DNA from: Trichobilharzia szidati
Taxonomy: Eukaryota > Platyhelminthes > Trematoda > Strigeidida > Schistosomatidae
Assembly (NCBI GenBank): GCA_944472155.2
Contig: OX235277.1
Location: 33,800,804 to 33,864,803, forward strand
Direction of reading: 5' to 3'
DNA: 64,000 nt
The first letter of the stretch is position 1. Each line of letters starts with the position of its first letter. Of the stretch, positions 1 to 10,043 are shown in pieces. The translations under genes and the position numbers were made by a program. The notes beneath the pieces are model-generated. The model was not told the DNA's origin, did no database searches, and was given only the letters and a program-made list of their open reading frames with translations.

Positions 1-1342
1 ACTGCCACTTTTCACTCCAGTTGCATAGACTATTTAGGTCTTGTTGGACTTTACTAGCAATATTTATATCATTATAGTCGAAATCATAGACAACTTTGAG
101 GTCGTCTGCAAAGAGGTATGGCTTGCCATACTTGATCATAGAAACAATATCATTTATGAATACAATGGATAGAGTAGGACCAAGAACACTACCTTGTATC
201 ACGCCGCTGGTTATTGGTTTGGATGTAGATAAGTAATGGTTGATTTTAACTAACTGTTCTCTTCCTGTTAGAAAGGAAGTTATCCACTCGAGTAGCCTTC
301 CACTTATTCCATAAGATAGGAGTTTCAATATGAGTCTCTTATGTGGGACCTTGTCAAAAGCTTTCCTAACGTCTAGAAATAATGTTGCTGCTGAACGACC
401 TTTGTCTACACACTCAGTAATGTGGTCGAAATAATCTAATTGGCAAGTAATGCACGATCTTCTATTTAGGAAACCGTATTGGAAGGCGGATATTAAGTCA
501 CTCGAAAGCAAAAACTGAACAATTTGCTTCTTTATAATCTTTTCCATCACACGTGAAACCACGGAAGTAATGTTGATGGGGCGGTAATTATCTATGTCCG
601 CTATAGGCCCGGTTTTGTGAATGGGTACAACGTAAGCTTTCTTCCAGCTATTTGGATATGTTCCACTCCTTAGCGAAGTTGAAAATATCTTGAGAAGAAG
701 TAGATTCATGTCATTTCCACCCTTTTTTAAGAGGACAGAAGACATTCCATCTGGGCCGGGAGTATTAGTAAGCTTAAGAGTTGTGGTAGCTTTATCGATT
801 TCTTGAGCGTTAAAGACTACATCGCTTAAACACCTTTCTGTTTTACGAGGGAAATCTATATCCTGGTCGTTTTCTAGAGTGTACAGTTTGGCAAAGTGCG
901 TGCTAAACACCTCACATATATCCTCATCACTTTCGTGAGTAATGCCACCTAGGTGTATTATTTTTGGATATGTTGATTTGGAGTTAGTTAACCTACTTTT
1001 GAAGAGTTTGGCTATTTCTCCAGTGTTATGTGGCGACTGAATTGCCCGCGTCTCTTTATTTCTAAGACTTAGATTTTTTAACTCATGGATTCCAATGAGG
1101 ATTGTTTTGATAGCTATTAACGACGATAAGTCGTGATGTCTGTAGTAACTTAATGAATGCTTCCGCATACTTCTTCTTAATGATATTGGAATAAAATCAC
1201 CTTGAGGAATTTTGAATTTAATCAGTTTCACAGGCGCTATGACATCATTAACCGACTGTATATTGTCATAGAAGTTTTTAAGGACTTCCTCTAAGGAGTC
1301 ATTGAGTCTTGTATCTATCCACAGGTACTCTGCTTTATACAT
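1..1342 (-). pseudogene. CR1-like LINE reverse transcriptase, runs off left edge
   Basis: This minus-strand reading frame opens with ATG at 1342, directly after an in-frame TAA, and runs off the left edge without a visible stop. It encodes the connector and reverse transcriptase of a non-LTR retrotransposon. Visible RT motifs in order are a HKTGP/NYRPI block, GFLNRRSC, a LFLDVRKAFDKVPHKR block, SGVIQGSVLGP and the catalytic FADD. Bases 1-712 match 10380-11090 almost base for base, so the two copies separated recently. The RT frame has no stop that I can see, but the endonuclease half is gone or broken (see the next entry). The RT would copy element RNA into DNA by target-primed reverse transcription. 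The CR1/Jockey assignment rests on motif style and is moderately certain. Confidence 0.8.
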
Positions 1343-1480
1343 TTAAAGCGCATTTGATTTAAGATCTGTATCCGCACACATAAATATGGAATGAACTGAA
1401 GTCACCAATAAGTAGAGGCTGCTCAAGTGATGAGTAATCTACAAAAGTCCAGAGCAAATTATTGCGAAAGAATTTTGGAG
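1343..1480 (-). pseudogene. LINE endonuclease remnant upstream of the RT copy
   Basis: In another minus frame just upstream of the RT frame, a short stretch reads as the LIGDF core of a LINE apurinic-type endonuclease (around 1393-1412), preceded by a TFVDYSSLEQPL block. Only this piece of the domain is visible and it joins the RT frame through a stop and a frame change. It is best read as the deleted 5' part of the same element. Confidence 0.5.
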
Positions 1481-2024
1481 CGAGGTTACAACCCGAATAA
1501 AGTTAATAACTTACAGTGAGTGAAATGCACACGGGGGGAGTCACTTTACTGGCACCATCAATATGGAAAAATGAAATACATTCACACCTGAGAGATATAG
1601 GTCGTTGTGATATTCGTTGAAAGTTTTTCTTACCTTGAACGACTGATGTTTGCTACAGGCAGGATAGACAGTGAAATGTAATCCCAATAAACAAATGGAC
1701 AACGCGGCGGCCTGCTACCAAAATTTCCATCCTACATATTGCATCAATTTCCTCGGATTTATTTTATTTTAATCAATCAATTATGTGTCCTAATCGTATT
1801 GTTTACTCCCGTGGCTATTTAAAACGTTTCTAATCGGCTGATTTACTAGTTTCTAATAAACTTAAGAAGAAGCCTCTTGGTGGATGGCAACGAGCTTCAA
1901 AGCGTTCTTCAATGCATTTGATCACTGTTCCTGTGATTATGAGCACAAATTGCAGATCTCTACCGAACAAGATCAATTACTTGCATTCTCTTTTATATTG
2001 TATGTATATTGAATGTGTATATTG
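1481..2024. other. AT-rich spacer with no recognised feature
   Basis: I see no convincing coding frame, RNA gene or repeat boundary here. It separates the minus-strand LINE copy from the plus-strand endonuclease fragment. Confidence 0.4.
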
Positions 2025-2634
2025 TAATACTGGTGTAATCACTCCTCAAGAAACTTGACTCCACGATTCATATGACGATAATTTAGTCTCCTTAAGTGGT
2101 TTCACAATGTACAGACAAGACCGATGCAGTTCAAAGAAAAAGAGAGGTGATAGCGTTGCCACTTTTATTAATTCTCAGTGGTCTACTGCCAGCAACGTCT
2201 GCTTCAAATTCTCAAATGAAAATATTGATTGGATAAATGTTAAATGTCCACCTAAACACTTATCTAAGTATAGCTGCATTTTTGTCACAAATATCTATGT
2301 CACAACCTGTTGCAGTCGCTCAGAACTATCAATCTTCACTGATGAATTCACTATTTTTGCTGCTGCTTCGTTTGGTAACTCGTCTGTAATGACTGGTGAC
2401 TTCAACTCCAGTGACTACAGTTTTATTACATTGTTGGGACATAAAAATGTTGTTAACTTCCCTACTCGACAACATATTTCACTTGGTTTAGTATTTATTA
2501 ATGATTCTAGAATATACGAAGCTCGTAAAAGAGCTCCACTCTTCAATTCTGATCACTGTGTTGCACGAGTTTTACCCAAAATTTACGGAAGGTTACACAA
2601 TAAAGCCTTAATAATAATGTATATTTTCATATAA
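2025..2634 (+). pseudogene. LINE endonuclease fragment (EEP family)
   Basis: The open frame from ATG 2107 (175 aa) reads as an endonuclease/exonuclease/phosphatase domain of a non-LTR element. An MYRQDR block is followed by a degenerate glycine/serine loop, MTGDFNSS, NVVNFPTR and the C-terminal SDH catalytic triplet near residue 146. The homology starts upstream of the ATG, at about 2025 in the same frame, through a degenerate VSLSGF block. The final residues are flank, so the domain is cut off before any RT. It is on the same strand as the RT at 11091-13447 and has exactly the part that copy lacks, so both may derive from one element. It is dead as it stands. Confidence 0.7.
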
Positions 2635-2639
2635 ACATA

Positions 2640-3930
2640 AATTTACATGAAAATGCATGCCATTTTTACAGGCACGATCAAGTATGATATAATATCAAAT
2701 CGCAGATTGTCTACAAGTTAATAATGTTTCAACAGCTAAATATTTGATATATATATAAATACACTCTTTTTCTGACCCATGTCGTATCATTATTGAATTG
2801 AACAGTAGTCCTCCAGGTTGCGCAGGGAAATCGACTTCGTTTCATTTTCAACTCGTAGTTGTAGGCATACGATAACCAACCAATATTGAGGTAAGTACAC
2901 CTTTTACAAGGGATTGGAATCTGTTTTAGAAAAATTAAAGTGCTGAGGTGAATCATTAAATTGTAATGAATGAAGCATGATCTGTCTAGGCGATCATAAT
3001 TAGCTTTTTCAAGATAAAGATTCAAGCCGTCATAGAAATCTCGAGCCGTCGAATTGCATATTGCTGTTCCTGCAGAATGGGGCGATTCACTTTAGTGTCC
3101 ACCACCATAACTACTGATCAGCATGCACCACCCTCCCTCCTTTTATGATGTTAGGCTCTGATTGTTATGGTTACAGCAAATATAGTGCTTGGTTCCAGAC
3201 ATGTTCGCACCTCACATTCCATTTCCTAGCTTTCTTAGTGAGTGCTTCCAATAGATCTCCACGTACAGATTTATGAACATATTATATATGTGTGCATGCG
3301 TCCTAATGAACAGATTAGTTTATAAGATGTTAAACCCTCGAAGAGTAAAAAGAATAGGTTTTGTGAATAGTGGAGCAAGATTCAGCAGAACACTATAGTT
3401 AGAGTTCAGTGTAGGTAGTATGAACTGAAGGTAAGGTCGGTTGGCAGGACCAAGTGTACTAAATTATCATGAGTCTTTTATATAGTAAACATTTGACATT
3501 GCAAAGTAACCTGTCTACACATATTATAAAAAGATATTAACACAGAACCAAAAGAATTTTAACATTTGGTTAACAATACTGCAGTGTGTGTTTACTGAAG
3601 AAGCGTAGTTAGTCTTACAGGGAGCCGTAAAGTAAATCAAACTATATATGATAAGAGTGTAATCAATATTTTAATTCGTATTATCAAAGAATACATTAAG
3701 CTCAATAATTGAGTGTTATAAGGGAAACAAGCGTGGTAAACCAAGAGAACACTTGCTGCGTAAATATTTTAATCATTTAACTATTGTAATTACAATCGAA
3801 TTTGAAGAATTGATTATGCATAATTACTAAGTATTATTATTTCAGTATTGGGACTAGTATGCTTTCTGTAGTTAAATATTGAAATGTCATTGTGTTCCCA
3901 ATCTACCAGCAGTTGTGATCTTTTAGACGG
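2640..3930. other. Gene-free AT-rich stretch
   Basis: Short frames here show no family motif or plausible codon pattern. The 2640-3000 part vaguely resembles the 3'-flank repeat at 4060-4330 (a shared ATTTTTACAGGCA-like phrase), so it may be old LINE 3' flank. Nothing else is supportable. Confidence 0.35.
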
Positions 3931-3931
3931 G

Positions 3932-4049
3932 CTAGGGTGGACATGTTAATGTTTTTTCTAGGCTGTCAGGCTTTTCACAGGATCTAATCTCAGAGGGTAG
4001 CTGGTTCCAAAGTTTGCAATATTTAATGGTGAAAAAGTTAGCTCTATAT
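3932..4049 (-). pseudogene. LINE RT C-terminal fragment
   Basis: On the minus strand this short frame reads RANFFTIKYCKLWNQLPSEI, the hallmark end of CR1/Jockey-type ORF2 proteins (a reading FF...Y...WN.LP.E), and stops at 3932-3934. Only the last ~40 residues survive. It is a remnant from a third CR1-like copy. Confidence 0.6.
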
Positions 4050-4099
4050 ATATTTTATTCCTGTTTATGCAGGAACATACCAATTTTACAGGCATGGAT

Positions 4100-4815
4100 A
4101 AGTTATTATATGAATTACATTAGAGCCAGTCAGAACAGTCTGCAAAATAGTCTGTCTGTGTAACACATAAAGAAATATAGAAATATTGTCTTCGCATTTA
4201 CAAAAAACCCAGACTTCAGATGAATGTAATACAAATATCTGGGAAAAATAAAGCTTGAAGTCAATTCTCCTATAAAACTTTGTTGTGAACAGCATCCGTG
4301 AGATAAAGTTTATTGATGAATTATTTTGATTCAATAATGTATTTATTCCATTTTTGTCAGCAGTCTTATCGTAGTTTTATAATAGGAAAGAAATTTCATC
4401 TTTGAAACGAAAATTAGATAAGGTAATGTTAGATTGTTTTACTGCATCAAATGGGATCAATTCTAGAACTATCCATTTGCGCCATTTGCGTCAGCATGGC
4501 AGACTGTACATGTAAGTTGAGTAATTCATTGAAAACTGCTTGAAAACCAGTTGTTTCTTTATTTCAGATCAAGAATACTCTTTGTACAGAATGTTGGCCA
4601 GCGTTTTCAAGTGGTTGCATCGGATCGTTCATGGAATTTGAGTTTGAATTTACATAAATGGTCATTTCAGTTTAGATGTTGGGTTGTCCGACCTCAACCA
4701 GGAGGTATATAGAAGATTACGCTCAGCAGGGAGATAAAGTATGTAAATATGGAAAGAAAATTATTATTTTATGTACATATAAATGTTTATAAATGTATAT
4801 CATTGTATAGTAAAC
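4100..4815 (-). repeat. Diverged 3'-flank repeat, paired with 16270-16965
   Basis: About 700 bp here recur in the same orientation at 16270-16965 with visible drift: shared phrases include ACTTGGGAAAAATAA-like and TGAAGTCAATTCTCC near the start, and the AAATATATGTTTAT-like run near the end. In both places the stretch lies directly downstream (in minus-strand sense) of a CR1-like ORF2 C-terminus. It is therefore probably the long 3' UTR of that LINE family, although a shared duplicated flank is also possible. Confidence 0.5.
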
Positions 4816-4896
4816 ACTACCCATAATCTAGTTGTTTTTCGTGTAATTTTGCGAAGTCTTAGAGTTTATTTAGTGTCGTATTATTTAGTAATGAGT

Positions 4897-5523
4897 CTAG
4901 GCGTTATGGTGTTCTAATAGCTCATGCGTTTTGGAAATAAGTGGTGCGGTGTGAGTGGCATAGTCATTGGGATGAAGCAGTTTATATAGCAAGCGTTTGA
5001 AGGTTATAATAGAGTCACAGGTCCTTATTTCTAGGGGTAAACTGTTCCAGATCTTAGAGTACATGACTATGAAGAAGTTTGCACGGAGTGCTGTTTTACA
5101 GTTTTTCCTAGATACTGTGCACGTTTGGTTACGAAGGTTGTAAGAGCCTTCCGGTGAGAACTGTATCTCCTTGCTGTCTGAGAATGATATTTTATGCAAG
5201 ACTTTAAAGAAGAATGTTAGGTTAATGCTCAGTCGTCTCATCCAGAGTGGGTCGATACCTAGAGTTATACACCTTGATGTGTAGTCCTTTTCGCAGTCAA
5301 ATCCTAGTAGTTTAGACGTGAAGTATCGTTGGACACTTTCTATTTTAAGTGTGTCACTTACGCGACTGCTACTGAGAATAAATGGACAATATTCAAATAG
5401 TGGTCTGACACAAGTTTTATATAATAATAGCTTCGCCTCGTAGTTGTGGAAATTCCTGAGTATGCATCCTAGGAGCATCCTCGATTTACGCGTCTGTGTC
5501 GCCACTTGCTCGGAGAATGTCAA
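4897..5523 (-). CDS. LINE ORF2 C-terminal segment, frameshifted from 5520-8183
   Basis: This 208-aa frame continues ORF2 beyond a frameshift near 5520. It starts in a TFSEQVATQTRKSR block (the usual region after the RT thumb), carries LLYKTCVRPLFEYC and ESVQRYFTSKL, and ends with an NFFIVMYSKIWNSLPLEI block typical of CR1/Jockey ORF2 tails. The overlap with the upstream frame is only four bases, so a single indel explains the break. It is part of the LINE protein, not a separate gene. Confidence 0.75.
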   Translation of the reverse strand: MTFSEQVATQTRKSRMLLGCILRNFHNYEAKLLLYKTCVRPLFEYCPFILSSSRVSDTLKIESVQRYFTSKLLGFDCEKDYTSRCITLGIDPLWMRRLSINLTFFFKVLHKISFSDSKEIQFSPEGSYNLRNQTCTVSRKNCKTALRANFFIVMYSKIWNSLPLEIRTCDSIITFKRLLYKLLHPNDYATHTAPLISKTHELLEHHNA

Positions 5524-8183
5524 GTCACTAGAGTACCTGAGTCAACAACACTTTGGAGTTTAGGCAAGTCAATAGATTCAAGTACCAGTTTGATATTTAT
5601 TGAGGGTGCACCGAAACATATCCAACCACATTTTTTAAGGTTGAATTTTAGGTTCCATGTGGAGGACCATGCAGTTACTCGATCTAGTTCTTCCTGAACA
5701 GCTTTCTGAAAGTACCCTAAGTCATCACAGTGGAATGTGTAAGCTACTTTAAGATCATCTGCGAAGATGAATGGTTTGCCAAGTGAGAAACAGCTGCATA
5801 TGTCGTTGACATATAGAGTGAATAGGAGGGGGCCTAAGACGCTACCTTGAACTACTCCAGAAGTGACTGGACTAGGTTTAGAGTTTACAGAACCCAGTCT
5901 AACTACTTGGGACCTATTGTTAAGGAATGATTCAATCCATCCTAATAATGGGTTACTTATTCCTAAAGAGTTTAGCTTATTTATTAGAAGTAAATGGTCA
6001 ACGCGGTCAAAGGCTTTGGATATGTCGAAGTAGATGACTAGTACTAGTTGTTGTTTGTCTCGGCTGCTAGTTATATACTTAAAGAAGTCAAGGTGACAAG
6101 TCATGCATGATCTGGATTTTGGGAATCCATGTTGGTTTGGACTTAGAATATTGCAGCTGAGCATATGTTTGAGGATATCATCTTTAACTATTCGTTCAAT
6201 GATTCTAGATACTATGGGTGTAATATTGATTGGCCTATAGTTGTTGACTTCAGTTTTTGATCCGGATTTGTGTTTAGGTACTATAAATGTCGTTTTCCAT
6301 TTATCTGGATAGGTTTGGCTTTCAAGGGACATTGTAAAAATCTTAAGTAATAAAACAGAAATGTCAGAACCACCGTGTTTATAAAGATACGATGGTATAC
6401 CGTCAAAACCGGCACTACTAGAGCTCTTAAGAGTATTAACGGCTTGGTTAATATTAGAGTAAGTGAAATGAACTGTAGTGATTTGTTTCAGCGTTGAAGA
6501 TGAAGGGAGTTCTATTTTAGATTGTAAACCGAGAAGTGGACTTGTAGGCTTAAGGTAGTTAGCTGCAAACGTCTCATTAAACAGTTCACACATGTCTGCA
6601 TGGTTGCTGTATAGTTTGCCCTTGTTTATAAGGAGAGAAATTTTATGGCTTTGGCGATTCATTCGTTTCTTTAGTATTTCTGTGAGAGCACCTACTCTGG
6701 TGGTGCTGGCTAGTGCCGTGCATTCTTCATTTCTCATACGCAAGTTATGAGCTTGCGAGATGGAGCTAAGAGTACTAAGTATTGACCCTAGTGTACTAAA
6801 GTCGTGTCGTCTGAAGTAACTTGTTGACAGTCTTTTCAGTTTCCTACGATCCTTTGGCTTTATGAATGTCTTTCTATGTGGGGAAAACTTTAGTGTTTGA
6901 AATGGGATGACAGCATCTAAGCATGTGTTGGAGTTATAGTAAAAGATGTCTAGAGCTTTCGAGAGGCTATCAGTATAGAAGTACTCACTCCATTCTGAGG
7001 ATCTTAGCATTGATTTTACTAGAGTCCAGTCTGCCTTACTGTAGTTCCTGTAAGTTATTTGTTGTGAAGTAGGGGTATGGGTTGCATTGCTACTTGACGG
7101 AAGTGGCAGTGCACACAGCACTGTTTTGTGGTCACTCCCTGAAAACTCAGAACCTACTAGGGTAGAAAGGGGACTTATATTGTGGCAGAAGATTAAGTCT
7201 AGTACGTTATTACCTCTTGTAGGGGTTGTGACAGTCTGTTTCCAGCCAAGTATATCCAGTGTGCCTAAGAACTTATCAAGTTTAGTTGGACCTGTGGGTA
7301 TTTCCCAGTTGATTTCTGGTAAGTTAAAGTCTCCACATAGGATCTTATGATCGTAGTGTAGGGTGGATAATTGTTCTAGAGTATTAATAAGTTGGGTCTC
7401 GTAATTACTAAAGGTGCCAGGTGCTCTGTAGGTGCATCCAATTAATACTATTGCGTTATTTAAGTGTAAGTTAACCCATAAAGTCTCAGGCATGTTAAGT
7501 GTACTACTTTCTAGCTGTGATACAGTAAGTGCATTCAGAAAGTACATAAGACAACCCCCTCCCTTACCACCTTCCCTGTCACACCGAAAGTGTGTATAGT
7601 TATCTAAGCTTATCTCTTCATCCAGTATGTTCGAGTTGCACCAGGATTCAGTGATGACAATTATAGGGGGTTTGTATATTACCGTGAGTGCTCTGAGCAT
7701 CGGTAGTTTATTTAGAACGGATCTAGCATTTATGAGGATTAGGTAAAGATGAAATTTGAAATAGCATTTGAAGTACTTAAGTTCGTTAATCAGCCCCGAA
7801 TATGGTTCAGCACCCAGTAGTACTGTTTGACATGACGACCCTATGTTTGGAGGAGTTTCAGCATCATGTTCACCTATGTCTATCGAGTTGGTGTGTGCTG
7901 TTTTCGGTGAAGAATTAGGCGTTGGAGTACTGGATGTGCTATAGGCTAAGGCATTTTTATTTTTAGTTAAGCTAGAAACGGGGGTAGGGATCTTTATTTG
8001 ACCTAAACTTGTGCATGTACCAAGTGTGCTTAATGGATGCGGGTGAACTAGACTGTTCCTACATTCATGCAAAGGGGGAGCCAGCACTAGCGGTTTAAGA
8101 GTGTTAACATCCCTACCAGCTGTTTTTTCAACGCTGACAGGGACGCAGGGGATAAAAAATGATTGGGACCTTGTGAAGACCAT
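5520..8183 (-). CDS. CR1-like LINE ORF2: endonuclease plus reverse transcriptase
   Basis: The 887-aa frame holds an apurinic-type endonuclease followed by a reverse transcriptase, the enzymes that nick target DNA and copy element RNA into it. Endonuclease landmarks are LINARSVLNK (about 150-159), ITESW (177-181), GDFN (284-287) and SDHKTV (from about 350). RT landmarks are NYRPINITP, GFPKSRSC, YFDISKAFDRVDH, SGVVQGSVLGPLLF and the catalytic FADD near residue 807. The first ~140 residues are low-complexity, Ser/Thr/Pro-rich and may include linker read-through, so the true start is uncertain. The last ~15 residues are out of frame with the family and the proper C-terminus lies at 4897-5523. All visible catalytic residues are kept. 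Confidence 0.85.
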   Translation of the reverse strand: MVFTRSQSFFIPCVPVSVEKTAGRDVNTLKPLVLAPPLHECRNSLVHPHPLSTLGTCTSLGQIKIPTPVSSLTKNKNALAYSTSSTPTPNSSPKTAHTNSIDIGEHDAETPPNIGSSCQTVLLGAEPYSGLINELKYFKCYFKFHLYLILINARSVLNKLPMLRALTVIYKPPIIVITESWCNSNILDEEISLDNYTHFRCDREGGKGGGCLMYFLNALTVSQLESSTLNMPETLWVNLHLNNAIVLIGCTYRAPGTFSNYETQLINTLEQLSTLHYDHKILCGDFNLPEINWEIPTGPTKLDKFLGTLDILGWKQTVTTPTRGNNVLDLIFCHNISPLSTLVGSEFSGSDHKTVLCALPLPSSSNATHTPTSQQITYRNYSKADWTLVKSMLRSSEWSEYFYTDSLSKALDIFYYNSNTCLDAVIPFQTLKFSPHRKTFIKPKDRRKLKRLSTSYFRRHDFSTLGSILSTLSSISQAHNLRMRNEECTALASTTRVGALTEILKKRMNRQSHKISLLINKGKLYSNHADMCELFNETFAANYLKPTSPLLGLQSKIELPSSSTLKQITTVHFTYSNINQAVNTLKSSSSAGFDGIPSYLYKHGGSDISVLLLKIFTMSLESQTYPDKWKTTFIVPKHKSGSKTEVNNYRPINITPIVSRIIERIVKDDILKHMLSCNILSPNQHGFPKSRSCMTCHLDFFKYITSSRDKQQLVLVIYFDISKAFDRVDHLLLINKLNSLGISNPLLGWIESFLNNRSQVVRLGSVNSKPSPVTSGVVQGSVLGPLLFTLYVNDICSCFSLGKPFIFADDLKVAYTFHCDDLGYFQKAVQEELDRVTAWSSTWNLKFNLKKCGWICFGAPSINIKLVLESIDLPKLQSVVDSGTLVT

Positions 8184-8509
8184 GGTCTATTAATCCACCT
8201 ATTGTTAGGTACTAGTGGTGTCCTTGTAAGGGTTTCGAATGTACTGCTTTGTGGGTTAGTTCCCAGCAGACTTGTACCGTATATCCGATCAAAATTTATT
8301 AGCGTGCCATACTGTGAATGCCCTGAGTTGTTGGTGGTCGAGTTCTGACTATTGTCACTTGTACTCTTGAGGGTGGCATTGTTTTGGCGTTGGTTATCAG
8401 TGTGGGCCATGGTGCTATTTCGCACGTTGTGGGTGGCAATACTATTGACCGTGGGGAATGTGGGCTTACTTATACTGCCATTGTTGTTGTTGGCATGATT
8501 TGGGGTCAT
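8087..8509 (-). pseudogene. LINE ORF1 C-terminal continuation in another frame
   Basis: The frame overlaps the end of the 400-aa ORF1 and reads the same polar, Asn/Ser/Thr-rich style of protein (TPNHANNNNGSISK at its start matches the out-of-frame PKSCQQQQWQYK end of the longer frame). It is best explained as the true C-terminus of ORF1 after a one-base indel around 8500. No domain is recognisable. It runs to about the start of ORF2 with a short overlap, as is usual in two-ORF LINEs. Confidence 0.5.
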
Positions 8510-9668
8510 ATTCTCCTTTTTTTACCAATGGACTTATGGCTAGGAGAGGACAGGGTCGACTTTCGGGGGATTTTGACTTTTTTCCGGGATTATTTGGTGA
8601 CATGTCTATATCTACGGTGGTAGGTGGTATAGTTTTATTGGCTATCTGATTACAATTTAGCGGCCTTTCGGTTGGTGTCGCTCTCTGAGAAGATAATTCT
8701 GTGTGGTTAGAGAGGGGTGGTGCAGTGGATTCTACGGTGTCTCTCAAAGGGTTGGGTATAATTGCTGCTTGCAATGTCCTATTGTTTATTCCACAATTAG
8801 ACTCAGTGTGATAATTATATACGCGCCTTTCTATGACGGTCTTGTCCACCGCAACCTTTATTAGTTTGTAATTTCTGGCTTGCGATAGGGTGTGTTGGGA
8901 GTGGGTAAATTTTCTGGCCTCAGCCGGTGTTTCGAACTGAAAACGAATAGGACAACACTTGTCATGTTGATTCTTCTTCAGCCTGTAGCACTTAGTCTTG
9001 GAGTTGGGCATTTTCGCCTCACTAAGTAGGATGCGCTGTACCTTTTTTAGTGCCTCATTATCCGGAACGTTGTAGACAATAGCATTTAGTTTAGCATCTA
9101 GTCGTTTTGTTACTTCTGTAGTAACAAAGTTAATTAGGTTATCCACCTTAGATATCGATTCACTGTCAAGTTTGTTAAGGTCTACAGTTTTCATGAGAAT
9201 AGTTAAAGGTGTCAGTTCACAGACCTGCAGTCTGATATCACTGATCTGACCTGATAAATTGGAGATTTTGGTATTGGTATCGGAAATTCCAGGATCTACT
9301 GACTTATTGTTTTTTAGGTCCCTTAACTCGGCCTTAAGTTCTCCTATAGACAACTTTAGAAGTTCTATTTCTGAAGATAGTACTGAAACAGAGCTTGAAG
9401 GCTGGAGCTTTTCGATAAGCACATTAGGTGTAGGGAGGGTTTCTGTATGAGCAGAGGGTACTGAATTTTTGGGAGTAGTGCTAATACTAGCTGTCAGTAT
9501 AGTTTTATCCTCAGTTTCAGCTCGACGCTTACGACATACAAGTGAGTTTTGTAGCTCACTATAACCATTTGTAGGAAGTATGTTGCTTGATGTAGCAATC
9601 AACGACTTCAAATTAGTCATCAGTTTTACAGGGGATTGAGTTCGCTGCTTTTTACTTTGGTTAACCAT
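8466..9668 (-). CDS. CR1-like LINE ORF1 protein
   Basis: This 400-aa protein is encoded just upstream of ORF2 in the same sense. A basic N-terminus (KKQRTQSP) is followed by a Ser/Thr-rich segment, a coiled-coil-like stretch near residues 100-150 (SEIELLKLSIGELKAELRDL), and then a segment containing NAIVYNVPDNEALKKVQ and IRFQFETPAEARKF, which resembles the RNA-binding part of CR1 ORF1 proteins. ORF1 proteins coat element RNA and help its reintegration. The ATG at 9668 directly follows the presumed 5' UTR. A homologous but more decayed copy lies at 22300-23066. A frameshift near the end separates its last ~130 residues. Confidence 0.7.
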   Translation of the reverse strand: MVNQSKKQRTQSPVKLMTNLKSLIATSSNILPTNGYSELQNSLVCRKRRAETEDKTILTASISTTPKNSVPSAHTETLPTPNVLIEKLQPSSSVSVLSSEIELLKLSIGELKAELRDLKNNKSVDPGISDTNTKISNLSGQISDIRLQVCELTPLTILMKTVDLNKLDSESISKVDNLINFVTTEVTKRLDAKLNAIVYNVPDNEALKKVQRILLSEAKMPNSKTKCYRLKKNQHDKCCPIRFQFETPAEARKFTHSQHTLSQARNYKLIKVAVDKTVIERRVYNYHTESNCGINNRTLQAAIIPNPLRDTVESTAPPLSNHTELSSQRATPTERPLNCNQIANKTIPPTTVDIDMSPNNPGKKSKSPESRPCPLLAISPLVKKGEYDPKSCQQQQWQYK

Positions 9669-9759
9669 AACTATTTGATATGAGAGTTAATAGTTATAGG
9701 TATGGAAGTAGTAGAGGACTTGTGCAAGGATTACAACAAGATAAATTTTATGTAACGAA

Positions 9760-9981
9760 TCACGCAAAAATGTAACGCAAACGTTGGACGTACCGCGTGT
9801 ATGGATGCACTCTAGTGGTGCGTTTATGGGTGTTAACCTTGAGAAGGTAGTCATGGTTGTGTAGACCATACGATTTAAGATTAGCCCACGTTATGGATGA
9901 GTTGCTGCTACAGTGCTTTCTTATAACTTTGAATAAGAGAAATAAGTTGCACTTCACTCTCCTTAACCATAAGGGTTCCAA
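9760..9981 (-). pseudogene. C-terminal tail of the truncated LINE RT
   Basis: The frame reads WLRRVKCNLFLLFKVIRKHC followed by a Tyr/His/Arg-rich stretch (NHDYLLKVNTHKR), which matches the segment after the RT thumb in CR1-like ORF2 proteins. It is separated from the RT frame by a frame change between 9981 and 10044. Confidence 0.55.
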
Positions 9982-10043
9982 GTCCAGTCGAATACATCTG
10001 TCAATGTATTCTATTTGCTGATCATAGCCTATTATGCGTTTCG

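Larger units (their letters stand above)
4870..9680 (-). mobile_element. Near-complete CR1-like LINE
   Basis: Read on the minus strand, the element has an ORF1 protein (9668 down to about 8087, one frameshift) followed by ORF2 with endonuclease and reverse transcriptase (8183 to 4897, one frameshift near 5520). This is the canonical layout of an autonomous non-LTR retrotransposon. Very few disabling changes are visible, so it inserted recently. It sits between an older RT copy (9690-11090) and older LINE debris (3932-4815), which suggests preferential accumulation or nesting. The family resembles schistosome CR1/Perere-type LINEs; naming it exactly needs a repeat-library search. Confidence 0.8.
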
